Origin: Nelumbo lutea | Lineage: Eukaryota; Streptophyta; Magnoliopsida; Proteales; Nelumbonaceae | Assembly: GCA_022828595.1 (NCBI GenBank) | Contig: JAKGHH010000002.1 | Coordinates: 75,178,383-75,242,382, forward strand | Reading direction: 5' to 3' | DNA: 64,000 bases | Part shown: piece after piece, positions 21,734 through 34,345 of the stretch | Layout of the letters: each line of letters starts with the position of its first letter | Numbering within the stretch: the stretch's first letter is position 1 | The notes under the pieces: model-generated | Told to the model about the DNA's origin: nothing | Database searches by the model: none | What the model saw: the letters and a program-made list of their open reading frames with translations, nothing else | Made by a program: the position numbers and the translations under genes

Positions 21734-23370
21734 CTGTAGAACATAGAAAGCAACTACAAGTTTACTGCTTCATGTCAGACACTGGTTACAACAATAAAAC
21801 AAGCATGTGCACAAATTTGTGTTGCACATCCATGCCCTCTAGATTCAATGGATGCCCTCAAGAGTGTTAGACTTAAGGTTCATGTGTGAGTGTTTGTATA
21901 GATCTATTTATGTCAGATAAAAAACGTCACATAAGATTAAACAAATTGAATTCAAGTTGGAAAATAGGATTTGTTAGACTCAAGGTGCATGGGTATATAA
22001 ATGTGTATATACCCATGTGCCATTCCTTAGTTTTAAACATTTTTATCACTCGAATGGTTGTGTAAACTCAAAAATGACTTTTGATGATGAAACAAAGATA
22101 AATGAAATCCTAAGGTTATATTTCATTTCAGGGAACACTGGAAGGGGAAATGGCAATTGGAGAGACTCAATTCTTATGGCACCCCACTCGCTCTCTCATC
22201 ACATAGGGATTCATTATGAAGAGAAGAGAGATCATTTATATCCAAAAGGAGACAGAATCTTAAGTTAGGGAGGGATTCAATGGGAATGGATCAACCCCAT
22301 TTAAGGATTCGAATTCTGTTCACAGTGCCTTCAATGAATGCTGCTTAGCTGGAAAAAAAAATTATCCTTTTTTTAAGTAAAAGGGTTTCAGATATCCAAA
22401 TTCATCAAGGAGGATTGGTAGGTTTTCCTTGTGTAATAAAAAATCTTGCTCCAGATAATATTACATAGTGTTGTCCAGGACTTGGCAGACTTTGATACTG
22501 CTAACAAGTAATGCCCAGTTAAGGGATAATACATAGGCATATTCGGCCGTCCGAGGAATGGATGGAGAAGGTAGTCAAGTTGAATGGATCCACCCCATTA
22601 AGAGTTGAAGAGAATATCTTAGTGTATCTTTAATTAGATGGATATGAATTCCTACAAATGGGTGGGTGATAAAAGTTTTATAAATTTTATTGCAAACCAT
22701 GTAGTATGTAAATAATATTAATCTTATAATGGAATTTGAAATCAATTCAGGTGAGTGAAATGTGAAATCAATTCAGGTGTTTTTCCTAGTATTTTGAAAC
22801 CTAAGAGAAATGCTTGATCATCTTCTTGTGTGAGCCTTGTCCCTATGGCCAAAGCCTTTGACGATTGTTGATGCACAAATTGAGCATGATCACCACAGGA
22901 GGATATTGCATTTTTGGAACTTTGAAATGTATGCTTCTCCTCCTAAGATAGAATTAATTGTGGTAATCAGGTTCTTGTAACTAAGAATTTGTTCTTGGCC
23001 TATACAACCATCTTTGAGGTAGAAAATTGTTTTCCTATTGGTAATGGTTAAATTTGTTTTCCTATGGATGTGATATTAAGTTAGAAATGAAAGCCACTGC
23101 CAGAGTTATATCTAACCGAGACAACAGTGACTTTTCTCATTGAGGTTTTGAGAATCTTCATTGCAGGATTATCCTCTTTAAGATCATCTTTGTCTTCGAA
23201 GTCATTATTCTCATCTCCACCCTTTTCCTTTCTCTCTGTTTTCAGGCCTGAGATATCAGAGGAGAGGAAGAGAGGAAGAAGGAAGAAGAGGAAGAGAGGA
23301 AGAAGGAAGTTCGGTTTCAAAACATGCAGTTGGCAGCTCCAGCTTTCTTTTCTTTTTATATTAGGGTGAC
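21734..23370. other. VPS13 intron 11, distal part without recognised gene
   Basis: No domain-bearing frame. A 16-bp repeat GAAATCAATTCAGGTG occurs twice near 22739-22780. On the minus strand a 97-codon frame (23081-23374) ends with a charged acidic/lysine-rich segment. I do not recognise it and treat it as unsupported. Confidence 0.4.
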
Positions 23371-23613
23371 CCAACTTAAAATAAAAGAGGGGAGAAATTA
23401 CAAGAGTGCCCCTACAGCACTAAAGAACAGAAAATTATAAAAAACTACTAGAAGAACTAATGAATTTCAACACTCCCCCTCAAGTTGGGACATAGATATC
23501 AATCATGCCCAACTTGTCACATAAATCATTGTGCCGCGGATGATGTAACACCTTGGTAAAGATGTCTGCAAGTTGATCTGTGGAGATGACATATGGAGTG
23601 CACACTTCCCCAT

Positions 23614-25653
23614 TTACGATTGTTCCCTTATAAAATGCTTGTCAACCTCAATATGTTTACTTCTATCATGAAGTACTGGGTTGGCAGCAATGTTGATTGC
23701 AGCTTTGTTATCACAATACAAGGATATGGGACCATCAACCGGAAATCCCAACTCATTCAACAAGTTCTTTATCCACATAACTTCAGCCACTCCAAGGGAC
23801 ATTCCTCTATATTCAGCTTCAGCAATAGACCTTCCCACAACATTCTATTTCTTGCTTCTCCACGCGACTACGTTTCCTCCCACAAAGGTATAATACCCAC
23901 TAGTAGACTTTCTGTCATCAACTGTTCCGGCCCAGTCAACATCAATATACACCTCAACCTTCAACTGACCAGTCTTCAGGAAAAGTAAACCAGCCCCTGG
24001 GAACTTCTTTAGGTACTTGAGGATTCTATCAGCTGCCTCTAAGTGTGTACCCTTAGGAGCATGCATGAATTGGCTAAGAACACCCACAACATAAGCAATG
24101 TCCTGCCGTGTCATAGACAAATATAATAGTCTGCCCACAAGTCTCTAGAATTGTTTCACATCCTTGATAGTCTCACCCTGACAATCACCCAATCTGTCGT
24201 TTGGATCAATGGGGGAGTTAGCAGGCTTGACTCCAAGTTTTCATATATCCTGTAATAAATCTAGGATGTATTTTCTTTGAGAAATGAAGATCCCCCTTTT
24301 TGAACAAGCCACTTCAATTCCAAGAAAATACTTTAAGGGACCTAGATCTTTCACTTCAAACTGAGTGACTAGGAACTCCTTTAGTCTCTGAATTTCCACC
24401 TTCCAATCGCCTGCGATCACCTTGACGTCAACATACACTATCAAGGCTGCAATTTTTCCCTCTCCTTTTTCACAAATAATGTATGATCAGTCTAACACTA
24501 TTTATAACCAATCTACTGAATGGCTAGATGAAACTTGCTGAACCAAGCTCTTGGTGATTGTTTTAGTCCATACAAGGACTTCTTTATCTTGCACACCTTT
24601 TTTTCTTGGTCTTGAGCATAGAAACTAGGAGGTTGCACCATGAACACCTCCTCTTCAAGATCACCATTCAGGAAGGCATTTTTAATATCTAACTAGTGGA
24701 GATCCCAATCAAGGTTAGCAACGAGAGAAAAAAGAACTCTGATGGAATTCATCTTAGCAACCAGACCAAATGTCTCTATATAGTCTACTCCATACACCTG
24801 AGTAAACCCTTTCGCCTCCAACCAAGCTTTGTACCTTTCTATTGTACCATCAGCCCTATGCTTTACTGCAAAAACCCACTTGTACCCTACCAGTTCCTTT
24901 CCCACAAGAAGGTCCACTAATTCCCATGTACCATTTTTATGTAATGCATCCATTTCTTCTTTCATTGCATCTATCCATTCAAGCACTAAAAGAGCTTCTG
25001 CACATTTTTGTGGATAAGGACACTATCAATGGAAGAGAGAAAAGAACGAAGAGGATGAGATGTTCTCATATGAGATAAAGTGGGGGATAGGATGTTTGGT
25101 GGTACAGGACCTAACTCCCTTCCTTTGTGCAATAGGGATGTCAAGGTCATTGGCAGAAGAAGAATCAATAGCGATAGGGTCAAGAATGTCAACAAGAATA
25201 GTGGTACCTGGTGAACGGGATCTGTCCCCGATGAATCTGATGATGTTGGCGATACAGTTTCATGTTGCTCCACAGCTTTTGAACCGACTAGGCCTTGCAG
25301 CGACGGAGGAAGACACAGAACGGAGGAGGGTCAAGTAGAAGAGGTAGCACTTGAAATTGTTTCTCCTCCACCCTATTCTCCCCCTAAGGAGAAACCGGAT
25401 AGAAATGATCACTCTCAAAGAAAGACACATCCATAGAAACATAGTATTTTCGAGAAACATGATCGAAACAACGGTAACCGTTTTGAGAAGAAGGATATCC
25501 CAAGAAGACACAAGGGAGAGCACGAGGGTCAAGCTTACCACGGGTAGGACACAAGTTTTGAACAACCCAACGACAACTAAACACCCGAATAGGAATAGAG
25601 AAAAAGGGGGCTTTAGGGAATAGCAATTGTTGAGGGGCCTTGTACCCTAACAC
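23614..25653 (-). pseudogene. pol remnants of copia B (integrase end, RT, RNase H)
   Basis: From right to left: LDPRALPCVFLGYPSSQNGY (integrase end), GTWELVDLLVGKELVGYKWV (reverse transcriptase start), LGPLKYFLGIEVACSK, RNase H with VYIDVDWAGT and [20 protein letters not shown]. Several stops and shifts. The RT active-site box reads YVDV. Confidence 0.85.
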
Positions 25654-26067
25654 TCAAGATGGTATACGGTTGATGAGATAGGTAGCACATAATACAACAT
25701 CCAACCAAAAACGTTTTGGAACACTCATATGGATGAGTAACCCACGAGCTAGTCTTGCAGCCATTGATTCTACGAGTCAATTGAAGCAGGAGGAGCAGGA
25801 TCCATCTAACGGATTGCTCTCCCATACAGACCCAAGTGGTCACGGAAAGAATTAATGATATCTTCCCGAGGATCGGCAACAGATGGGCGGCCCTAGTGAA
25901 TAGCAGTAGATGATAGAGGCTCCTGAGAGGCCAAGTTTGTTGTATTAAACATTTTTTTGACTCTGTTGTCCCGGCTTCTTATTCTAATCTGATTTCATAC
26001 TCAGCTTTTGGACCCATTTTGGCTTTCCATGGAGGTCCTAGAAAGTATCTCGGGTATGTTTGGCCTT

Positions 26068-26466
26068 CTAGCAATGAGTACACCACAACTTATCATTATC
26101 ATCCACTCTCTTTTGGGAGTCACCCTTCTTAAAGGAATTATTGCTTCCTGCACCTATACTCTCTTTAGCCACTAAGGCAATCTGCTCCCCCTCAGAGCTA
26201 TTCATCACACTGCGCCTACTCTCTTCGGGCTGTACTAGAGCATACACTTCTTGCACTGAAGGAAGATCTTTACTTCCTAATATCTGAACTCTGAGGAACT
26301 CACATATGGGGTTCAGCCCCAGGAGGAAGGCAAAGACTCGTTGTTGGGAAACCAGAGCGTTGTCGGCTTTAGCATCAGCATCACACTTCCAATCAATGTT
26401 CTGATAATGATCTAGTTCCTTCCAAATTGAGGTCAAATCTGAATAGTAGGTTGAGAGGGTCCCCAC
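26068..26466 (-). pseudogene. gag of copia B
   Basis: It encodes YYSDLTSIWKELDHYQNIDW and LGLNPICEFLRVQILG, typical gag UBN2 motifs, ending in the first half of a zinc knuckle. It closely matches the orphan gag piece at 6850-7040. Confidence 0.85.
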
Positions 26467-26890
26467 CCCTGCTTATAAGTAGATGAGGCAGCTTGCAACT
26501 GGTATATTTTGGCATAGTGGTGTTGCTCTGAATAGGTAGCTTTTGCCTACTCCCAAATCTCAACAGCTGTTTCAGCCCACATGAAAGTTTTCTTGACTGG
26601 AGGCAACATAGACAGTAACAGCCATGACATCACCATGCGGTTTTCCTGGTCCCACTATCATGCTCTGCCCCTTGAGACTTTTGACCCATTCCCAGATTGA
26701 TAATGGAAAGTCCATAACAACCTCGAACTCATAAAACCATGTAAAGCCATCTTTATTTTATCTTTGTGGTTTTTTGATATCAATGGCCTCTTTCTACTTC
26801 AAGATATTCTTTTGGGTACTTCTCCCCTTAAGCCAAGTACATGGAAATTTTCTTGGGCAATAAGGGCATAAGAATATGAAACCAATCAGT

Positions 26891-27858
26891 ATGACAGAAC
26901 ATTGTTATCTACCAAAACTAGAAAAGGAAAAACAGAGAAGTTTTATTTCTCCCACTTTGTCCAGTCAAGTAGAAAGTGTATTATTTCTTATTATTTGCAA
27001 AAAGAATTAAATTGTAAAATGTCAAGCATGTATATATGATCAGAAAATATGAAAATTCAACAAGGTAGTAAGTCCTTAATCAAGCTACTTCCATATCATC
27101 AGAAACCAACAGCCATAGATGCCTTGGAAAATGGAATTCAAATCCTAACAAAAGTCCAAAGCTTAGTCCAAATAAATTGAGATAAAGATCGGTTGTGAAA
27201 GGATGAACTCAAACACTTAGTTCCTGTTAGTCAGATTTGGTGTGTTGCAAGACTAGTTTAGCAGGTGCCTCATCTCTGCACATAGCAGAGGTTCATCATG
27301 ATGAGAGGTGTGCTGCTAGTAGTGTCTTGGTAGTGAAAGGTTCTATCTCTAAGGGCATTATATTCTTGCTAGAGAATATGCAGGCTTGCGTCTGTTTCAC
27401 AGTGAGGTGTGGCAAAGAGGCTATACGCTTATAAGGAAAACTCTGTAAAACAGTTGTAAGGCCTACCACGTTGTACAAAGTACAGTGTTGGGAAGCCAGA
27501 AAACAAGTTCATGTCCGAAAAATGAGTGTGGCATAAATGTATAAACTGAGATGGATGAGTGGAAAAAATTACAAGGAGAGAATCAGAAATGAAGTCATTC
27601 CCAGGAAGGTAGGAACTAAGGAATAGTTCCAATAGGTGATAAATTGAGAGAAAGTAGACTAAGATGGTTCAGTAATGTGCATAGAAGACCATCAACAGCG
27701 CCCATAAGAAGAAATGATTTCAACACCAATAATTTAACAATGGATATGGCATTAAACAGAATGGAATAGAAAAACAGGATTCATGTCGCTGACCCCATAT
27801 ATATTCATGAAAATAACTTAAAGAGTATTAGCTACAGATGGAATATATTTTTACTCAC
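26891..27858. other. VPS13 intron 11, proximal part, nothing recognised
   Basis: No coding trace, repeat or RNA gene that I can support between the copia B remnant and exon 11. Confidence 0.4.
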
Positions 27859-27962
27859 ATGAAGCTTAAATCCATTTTTGCACGGAGAAGCTTTTCACCA
27901 TGTAAGAAATCATCCAAGGATGACTTCGTACTATCAAAGAAGGTGAACTCAGAAGATACAAC
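27859..27962 (-). CDS. VPS13: VPS13 exon 11
   Basis: 104 nt, residues 893-927. It encodes VVSSEFTFFDSTKSSLDDFL and ends with two bases of the Met codon completed by exon 12. It lies alone between two introns of 7.1 and 6.1 kb, both loaded with transposons. The acceptor is CTGCAG and the donor GTGAGT. Confidence 0.87.
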
Positions 27963-29161
27963 CTGCAGAACTCAGTATCAAAAATTGAAATAAGAGTGCA
28001 AGCAGATGAAGATAATTAACAAGTAAAGAGAATGGCAGAATAAAAGAATTAATTAGATTGATAATGGGATTTCATTCAAGATAAAGCAGAGGTAACTAAA
28101 AATACCAGAAGAATGGTATGTTAAGGGATCACAAATTGGGATACCAAATCAAAATGAAACAGGACCATACTGTTTCCCCCACATGAAAAATAGGGATAAC
28201 ATATACAGAACCACCCAGCAATCAATTCCCTAGCTAAGCCAATGGAATGAACCCCAAATTCCATTACTAGAGACAGAGAAAAATTTAAAGAAACCCACAG
28301 CTCTACAATAAGACCATCCATGCACACCTACAAATAAGCATTTACATGATAGGAGTCGCCTAAGAGAAGAAAGAAGAGAGCTACATTAGAGAAGCCCTTA
28401 GACGTGAAGGTAACAAGGAAGGAAAAAGATAAGGAAAGGAAGAAGAGTGAAATGGAAAGGTTAGTTAGTGAGTAAGAACAGGGAAAGGAAGAGAGCAAAA
28501 GGAAGGGTAGAAGAGGGGAAGGCTGTTAGCTCTTTGTGCTCAAAAGTGTGGGTACTTCTTTGGTACAGGTATGAAGATAATAAGCTAGAATGTGAAGGGT
28601 CTAGGGAGCGCAATAAAGAGACTGCTTATTAGAGAAGCCCTCAGAAAGGAGAGACAGGATATGGTAATGTTACATGAAACAAAACTTCAAGAAATAGATA
28701 GGCGATGGATTAGGATCATCTACGGAGCTAGAGGTTTAAGCTGGGCTTTTGCAATTTGCACCTTCCTGGGGAGCTTCTGGAGCTATGCTCACCATGTGGA
28801 GGAATGAAGAGTTGAAAGGTCTGGAAGAGCTAATAGGACAGTTTTCAGTCTCAATCAAATTTAGAAGGATAACCGATGGCAAGGATTGGGCATTGACAAA
28901 TGTTTACAGTCCGAACTCCTATAAGGAAGGGGCCCATTTTTGGGAGGAGTGAGTGCAATTAGAGGGTTCTAGGAGGGAGCTTAGTGTCTAGTGGTGATTT
29001 CAACATAATCCAATTTACATCAGAGACAAACAATCCAAGCCAAAGAATCACAACAAGTATGAGGAAGTTTAACGAGTTTGTAGAATTATTTGAACTGAAA
29101 GAGATACCACTGCTACAAGCTGACTAGCTCAAGAAAATTTGATAGGGGGACCTTCACCGCA

Positions 29162-29198
<37 letters not shown>

Positions 29199-29403
29199 TA
29201 AGTTCTTCCTTACTTATTGGTTCAGGTATTTAAGTCTTTGAGGGTTCAATATTAGCATTTAGCAATGTTTGTGTTGATTAAACCCTAATAAATAAGAAAA
29301 TAATAAAAAGAAATTAGTATATAAACACACAAAATCATTATTTTAGTTTAATAATGTCTATTTTATAATTATAATTTCAAAAAAGAATGAATAAAATAGT
29401 ATT

Positions 29404-29446
<43 letters not shown>

Positions 29447-29655
29447 TAAGTTCTTCCTTACTTATTGGTTCAGGTATTTAAGTCTTTGAGGGTTCAATAT
29501 AGCATTTAGCAATGTTTGTGTTGATTAAACCCTAATAAATAAGAAAATAATAAAAAGAAATTAGTATATAAACACACATAATGATTATTTTAGTTTAATA
29601 ATGTCTATTTAATAATTATAATCTCAAAAAAGAATGAATAAAATAGTATTTCATA
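29162..29655 (+). repeat. Tandem duplication of 248 bp, each copy led by (TAG)n
   Basis: Both copies read TTAAGTTCTTCCTTACTTAT (29198 and 29446) and run nearly identically to GAATAAAATAGTATTT. The (TAG)n runs are about 36 bp each (29162-29198 and 29404-29440). This suggests replication slippage or unequal exchange between microsatellites. Confidence 0.9.
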
Positions 29656-29747
29656 GTAGGAAGTAGAAAACTGCTAAGCGGTTAGGCGAGGTAAGCCTAG
29701 CCTCAAAGGGCACCTTGTCGCCTAGGCATCGCCTTGGCAACTATATT
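29162..29747 (+). mobile_element. Nonautonomous element (family Y) with internal tandem duplication
   Basis: It has a (TAG)n start, two copies of a roughly 248-bp unit, then a GC-rich tip (GCGGTTAGGCGAGG...CGCCTTGGCAACTA). Related copies at 31718-32287 and, inverted, 57490-57970. Inserted into the LINE. Confidence 0.65.
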
Positions 29748-31717
29748 ACACCGTTTAGGTTTGAGAACATGTGGCTGGAAGATAATACATTTGCAAAAAA
29801 GGTCAAGTGCTAGTGGTAGGAGGTAGGGAGCAGAGGCTTGAAGAGCAAAAAGAGAAAATAAAGGCATGGAACAAGGGCACTTTTGGTAAAGTGGAGGAGA
29901 TCAAAGAAATAGTTGTTTCAAGGATTGAGGAAATAGATAAGAAAGAAGCCCTTGGAACTATGACAGCGAGGAAAGAGAAGAAAGGTGGAAATTGAAGTGT
30001 GAGTTAGAAGAGGTCCTTAGGAAGGAAGAGAATTCTTGGAGGCAAAACTCTAGATGTAAGTAGTTGTTGGAGGAGGATGGGAATACAAATTTTTTTCACT
30101 CTTTAGCCAACGGGAGAAGAAGGAAAAATCAAATTGTTAGGCAAGAAGTGAAAGGATATGAGATAACGAGGAAGGAGGAGACTATCAAGGTCTTTGTGGA
30201 TCATTTTAAAAGTATCTTATACAGTCAAGGGGTTAGAAGTCAATTTCCCCAAGATGTTCAATAGACTAGAGTGCCTAAAGCTATGGTTGCAGCCTTAGAG
30301 GTGGAGTTTTTTTTAGAAGAAATAAGAGAGGCGGTTTTCTTGATTGAAAGGTCTAAAGCCCCTAGACCGGATGGTTTCTCTTTGGCTTTTTATCAAGAGT
30401 GTTGCAGCCTTATCAAAAGAGATTTGACGGAAGTTTTCAATGAGTTTTACACTAAAGGGGAAATTTCTCAAGGTACAAAATCAACTTTCATTGCCCTCAT
30501 TCCCAAAAGGAAGGAAGCAAAAACTCCAAAGGATTTTAGACCAATAAGCCTAGTGGAGAGTCTCTATAAGATTATACAAAAGGTTCTAGTGGGGAGACTT
30601 AACAAAAGTACTACCCTTGGTCACCTCACATCATCAAGGTGCCATTGATGAAGGGGGACAAATTATCAACCAGGTGCTGGTAGCAAACGAATGTGTATCA
30701 GAGAAGAGGAGAGGGAGGGGTGTGGTGTGCAAGTTGGATTTAGAGAAAGGCTTATGACTCCGTGGACTGGTCTTTTCTCCTAGAAATTATGGGGAGAAGT
30801 GGGCTAGGGGAGCAGTGGAGGATGTGGATAAAGGGATGCCTTAGTTCAATACAGTACTCGATCATGATTAATGGTGGGGCTAGAGACTACTTTCCCGTGA
30901 AAAGAGGATTGAGACAAGGGGGTCCCCTCTCCCAAATCTATTCACTTTAATTGCTGATGTCCTAAGCAGGATGATCATAGAGGCAAATTAGAGAAAACTT
31001 TTAGAGGATGGAGGGTAGGAAGTCTTGAAGTGGCAGTCACACATTTGCAATTTGCAGATGACATCATCTTATTTTGTGAGGGAGGTAACTAGGAGAGCAT
31101 AAGATATTTGTTGAGCTCATCACCTCCTTTGAATCACTCTACAAATTGAAGGTTAACTGGGGAAAAAGTTGTATAGAAGGGATCAACTTGGAAGATGAAA
31201 GTTTGAGAACTAGCTGAGATTTTGGGGTGTGGGGTCAAACAATGGCCATTGGAGTACTTAGGGATACAGTTGGGAGGAAATCCTAGATTAGAAGATTTTT
31301 GGAAGCCAGTGGTGGAGAGGTTCACAAGGAAGTTGGCAATCTAGAAGAGGAATTATTTGTCCATAGATGAGAGAATAACACTGATTAGAGCAACTCTAGA
31401 AAATCTACCAGTCTATTTCCTTTCAACTTTTAGAATCTCAGTTAAAGTGGTAAGACAACTAGAAAAACTTATGAGGGATTTTCTCTGGGAACCTGGGGAT
31501 GAAAAGAGGGATCATCTAATAAAGTGGGAACTGTCAGCAAAACAAAAGAAAAGGGAGGCTTAAGACTGGGGAACTTAGTTCACAGGAATACTTCTTTGTT
31601 AGGAAAGTGGCTTTGGAGATTCCCATTGGAAAAAGATAGGATGTGGCACAAGGTGAAAGAAAGCATTCACGGGCTGATGAACAATGCCTGGGATGCAAAG
31701 ATAGCCCTTAGGTAGGG

Positions 31718-32287
31718 GGGCGCCTTGTCACATAGTCACCTAGGCGGGTGCCTAGGCATCACCTAGGGTAGTTCCCTAGGTACCATAACCATATTTCCTA
31801 AGAATTATTCATAATTTTCATAAGTATAGAGTTCATGTTAAAGTATAGAAAATCAACATATTCATGAGAAGAAAAAGAAGAAGGAAAAGAAATTTCAAAA
31901 AATATAGGGGCTGAACCCTTATTTTTGTTATTGGAAAAGAAGAAAAGAAAATGTGTTGATTACAAAATGTGTAGTAAATGTGTTGATTAGACAAATTATT
32001 AAATTCTTCCTTACTAGTTCAGTTTTTAAAGTCTTTGGGGGTTCAAATACAACATTTAGCAGTGTTTAAAGTGATTAAACCCTAACAAATAAGAAAATAA
32101 TAAAAAGAAATTAGTATATAAACACACAAAATGAATATTTCAGTTTAATAGTGCATATTTTATAATTAAAATGTCAAAAAATAAAGAATAAAAAGTATTT
32201 TATAATACATAGTACAAAACTGTTTACCGATTAGGTGAGGCGGGCCTCAAAGGACACCTTGTTTCCAAGGTGTTGCCTTGACAACTA
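31718..32287 (+). mobile_element. Family Y element, full-length copy in the LINE
   Basis: Left tip GGCGCCTTGTCACATAG with CCTAGGCGGGTGCCTAGG palindromes, right tip GGTGAGGCGGGCCTCAAAGG to TTGACAACTA. The body shares the ATTAAACCCTAACAAATAAG stretch with the other copies. LINE sequence continues on both sides. Confidence 0.7.
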
Positions 32288-32504
32288 TGATCCTATCTTT
32301 CTTAATCACATTAGACTTAATGTGGGTTGTGGCTCTAGGGTGCTTTTCTGGGAACATCTCTGGCTGGGTGATACTCCCTATTCACTGACCTATATTCAGT
32401 CTCTAACTACAAATTACAACCCGTCTCAAATAATGTCACCTTTTCTCACTCTAGACAGAGTTGGGATTTCAGTTTCAAAGGGAGTTTGAGGGATAATGAA
32501 TGTG

Positions 32505-33085
32505 AGTAAATGTTTTAAAAACCTATTATCTAAAATAAAAATACATAAACATAACATGTAAAGCGTATTCAAATGAAAATCTAAAAATAAAAGCAAACAT
32601 ATAAAGCATTTTCAAGCATGTAAAACCCACAATCTCTTTTCCTCCTTAATTGCATTGCTTCAAGTATCTAATGTGATGTAAAACATATTGCATTCTTGAT
32701 TCTATGAGTCACTACCACGCCCCTCGAGGCAAGCCCGAATAAGTCTATGTCAGGTCTGAAATTCTTATTTCTCACATAAAAAATAATAATTCTATAACTT
32801 TCATTGCCTTTTAAGAAGAGATATTTTATTGCTATGAATCAATGAACAACATTAGCAAAATAGGGGTTTCTTGGAGCCAAACCGTTAGAAACAAAAAAAA
32901 AAAGCAAAAAGCGCAAAATTTTAAAAAGGTGCACGCCTGGGCTGAGGCGCGAGGTGCATCAGGCACATGCCTAGGTGCACCAAGCATGTGCCTTTTGAAA
33001 GGGGTGCGCCTAGGACCTGGGCGAGGCGCATACCCCAAAATGCACCTCACCTGTGCGCCTAGGTGCGCCTTTTAAATCACTGCTT
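32505..33085 (+). mobile_element. Family X-like element inserted in the LINE
   Basis: It starts ATGTTTTAAAAACC and ends GCGCCTTTTAAATCACTG, with a dense block of GCGCCT/AGGCGC motifs at 32930-33070. The LINE frame resumes right after it. Confidence 0.55.
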
Positions 33086-33815
33086 AAGTCAGTTACCTTC
33101 AATCCACTTTGGAGGAAACTAGAGTATGGTCTGCTTCTTCTGATGGAACCTTTACCTGTGCTTCTTTCTTCAATACCCTTGTACAAGCCCCTGCTGATGG
33201 GGTGAGAATTTCCGGTGAAAGAGATTTGGAGCAAGACCATTCCACCAAAAACTCAATGCTGGGAGGTTTTTCTAAGGAAGATAAATAATTACAAAATCCT
33301 TCAAAAAAGGAGGCTTAATAAATGCCTCCCCACATATTCGCATCCTTTGCTCTCCTGGTGGTGAATCCCTACCCCATTTATTGATCCATTGCCCCTTTGT
33401 CCTTTTTATTTGGGAATCTCTATGCTCTCTCTTTGGTTGCAGGTGGAGTGCTCCCCTAGACATAGTAAGCCTCTTTGATGAAAACTTTCTAAGGCAGCCA
33501 ACAAAAAAAGGAAGGGTTATATGGAAATCGTCAAGGGCAGCGGTGGTGTGGACAATATGGTAGGAAAGGAATGCAAGAATCTTCAATGAGAATCATAGAC
33601 CAAAAGAGGCTATTGTGGAGGCCATAAAGATAAAAGTTGCTCATTGGGTAAAATCACTCCAGCTCTTAATATCTCAATGACTGATATTGTAAGAGCCTGG
33701 AATGAAGTAGCACACACTGCTGAGAAGAAGGGAAGAAAAGTGATGAAATGGAAGCCCCCAGGCCCCAACAAGTTGAAGCTGAACTTTGACAGGAGCTCTA
33801 CAGGAAACCCGGGTA

Positions 33816-33985
33816 TGGCAGGCATTGGTCGTGTGATCAGAGATTCCTCAAGCAAAGTATTGGCTTTCTACTCAGGACCTTTAGGGGAAGGAGACCCCGG
33901 GTATGGGCATTGGTGGTGTGATCAGAGATTCCTCAAGCAAAGTATTAGCTTTGTACTCAGGACCTTTAGGGGAAGGAGACCCCTT
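33816..33985 (+). repeat. 85-bp tandem duplication in the LINE RNase H
   Basis: GTGTGATCAGAGATTCCTCA occurs at 33831 and 33916, with near-identical surroundings ending GGGGAAGGAGACCCC. The duplication repeats the start of the RNase H domain and shifts the frame. Confidence 0.9.
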
Positions 33986-34345
33986 AAAAGCTGAACTGTT
34001 AGCCCTGCTGCAAGGACTAAAGATTGCCAAGCAAGTTTATCTTAATAACTTGGAGATAGAAGGGGACTCAAAAACAGTGATATCTTGGACCAATTAAAAC
34101 AGTAATGTCCCTTGGAACTACAGACATCCATTAAGGGAGATGGTAAGAATAGCAAGGGAACTTAATGCCTCATTCACATGAGTCAGGAGCACTGAAAATG
34201 GAATGGCTTACTCTCTAGCAAAACAGTGAATTCAAAGGCAACAGCTTTTTTGGGCTTTAATGTAACATTTTCTGTTAAATTGTCTGCACTCTTTCTGATG
34301 GAACTCTATTGTAACTCTATTTTAATCATTTTAATTGAATAAAAT

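Larger units (their letters stand above)
23390..26890 (-). mobile_element. Copia element B, deleted
   Basis: Minus strand. Part of the 3' LTR ends at 23472 against the polypurine tract (AACTTGAGGGGGAG on minus). Then come, in reverse, RNase H ([13 protein letters not shown]), reverse transcriptase (ERYKAWLEAKGFTQ; box YVDV instead of YVDD), integrase C-terminal part and gag. Protease and the integrase core are missing: the gag frame (KLWCTHC knuckle start, 26068) is followed within 200-400 bp by late integrase. No 5' LTR was found, so no target duplication can be checked. Confidence 0.85.
28571..34345 (+). mobile_element. L1-type LINE, degraded and with three insertions
   Basis: Endonuclease start: MKIIS-stop-NVKGLG at 28571. 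Reverse transcriptase: KAPRPDGFSLAFYQECCSLI, STFIALIPKR, then YDSVDWSFLLEIMG, GLRQGGPLS and the catalytic LQFADDIILFCE at about 31047. Zinc-binding linker at 33270-33560; RNase H (LKLNFDRSSTGNPGMAGIGR) at about 33770-34100. Part of the endonuclease is lost at the first insertion. Nested elements interrupt it at about 29162-29747, 31718-32287 and 32505-33085. Many stops; inactive. Confidence 0.88.

Noticed and set aside
23081..23374. 97-codon minus-strand ORF with acidic and Lys-rich stretches
   Set aside because: No recognisable domain, no splice partner that I can see, partly purine-rich; not enough to call a gene.
29162..29440. Evenly spaced (TAG)n tracts that might suggest a repeat array such as CRISPR
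   Set aside because: Simple microsatellites in a plant retroelement context; there are no spacers and only two copies of the longer unit.
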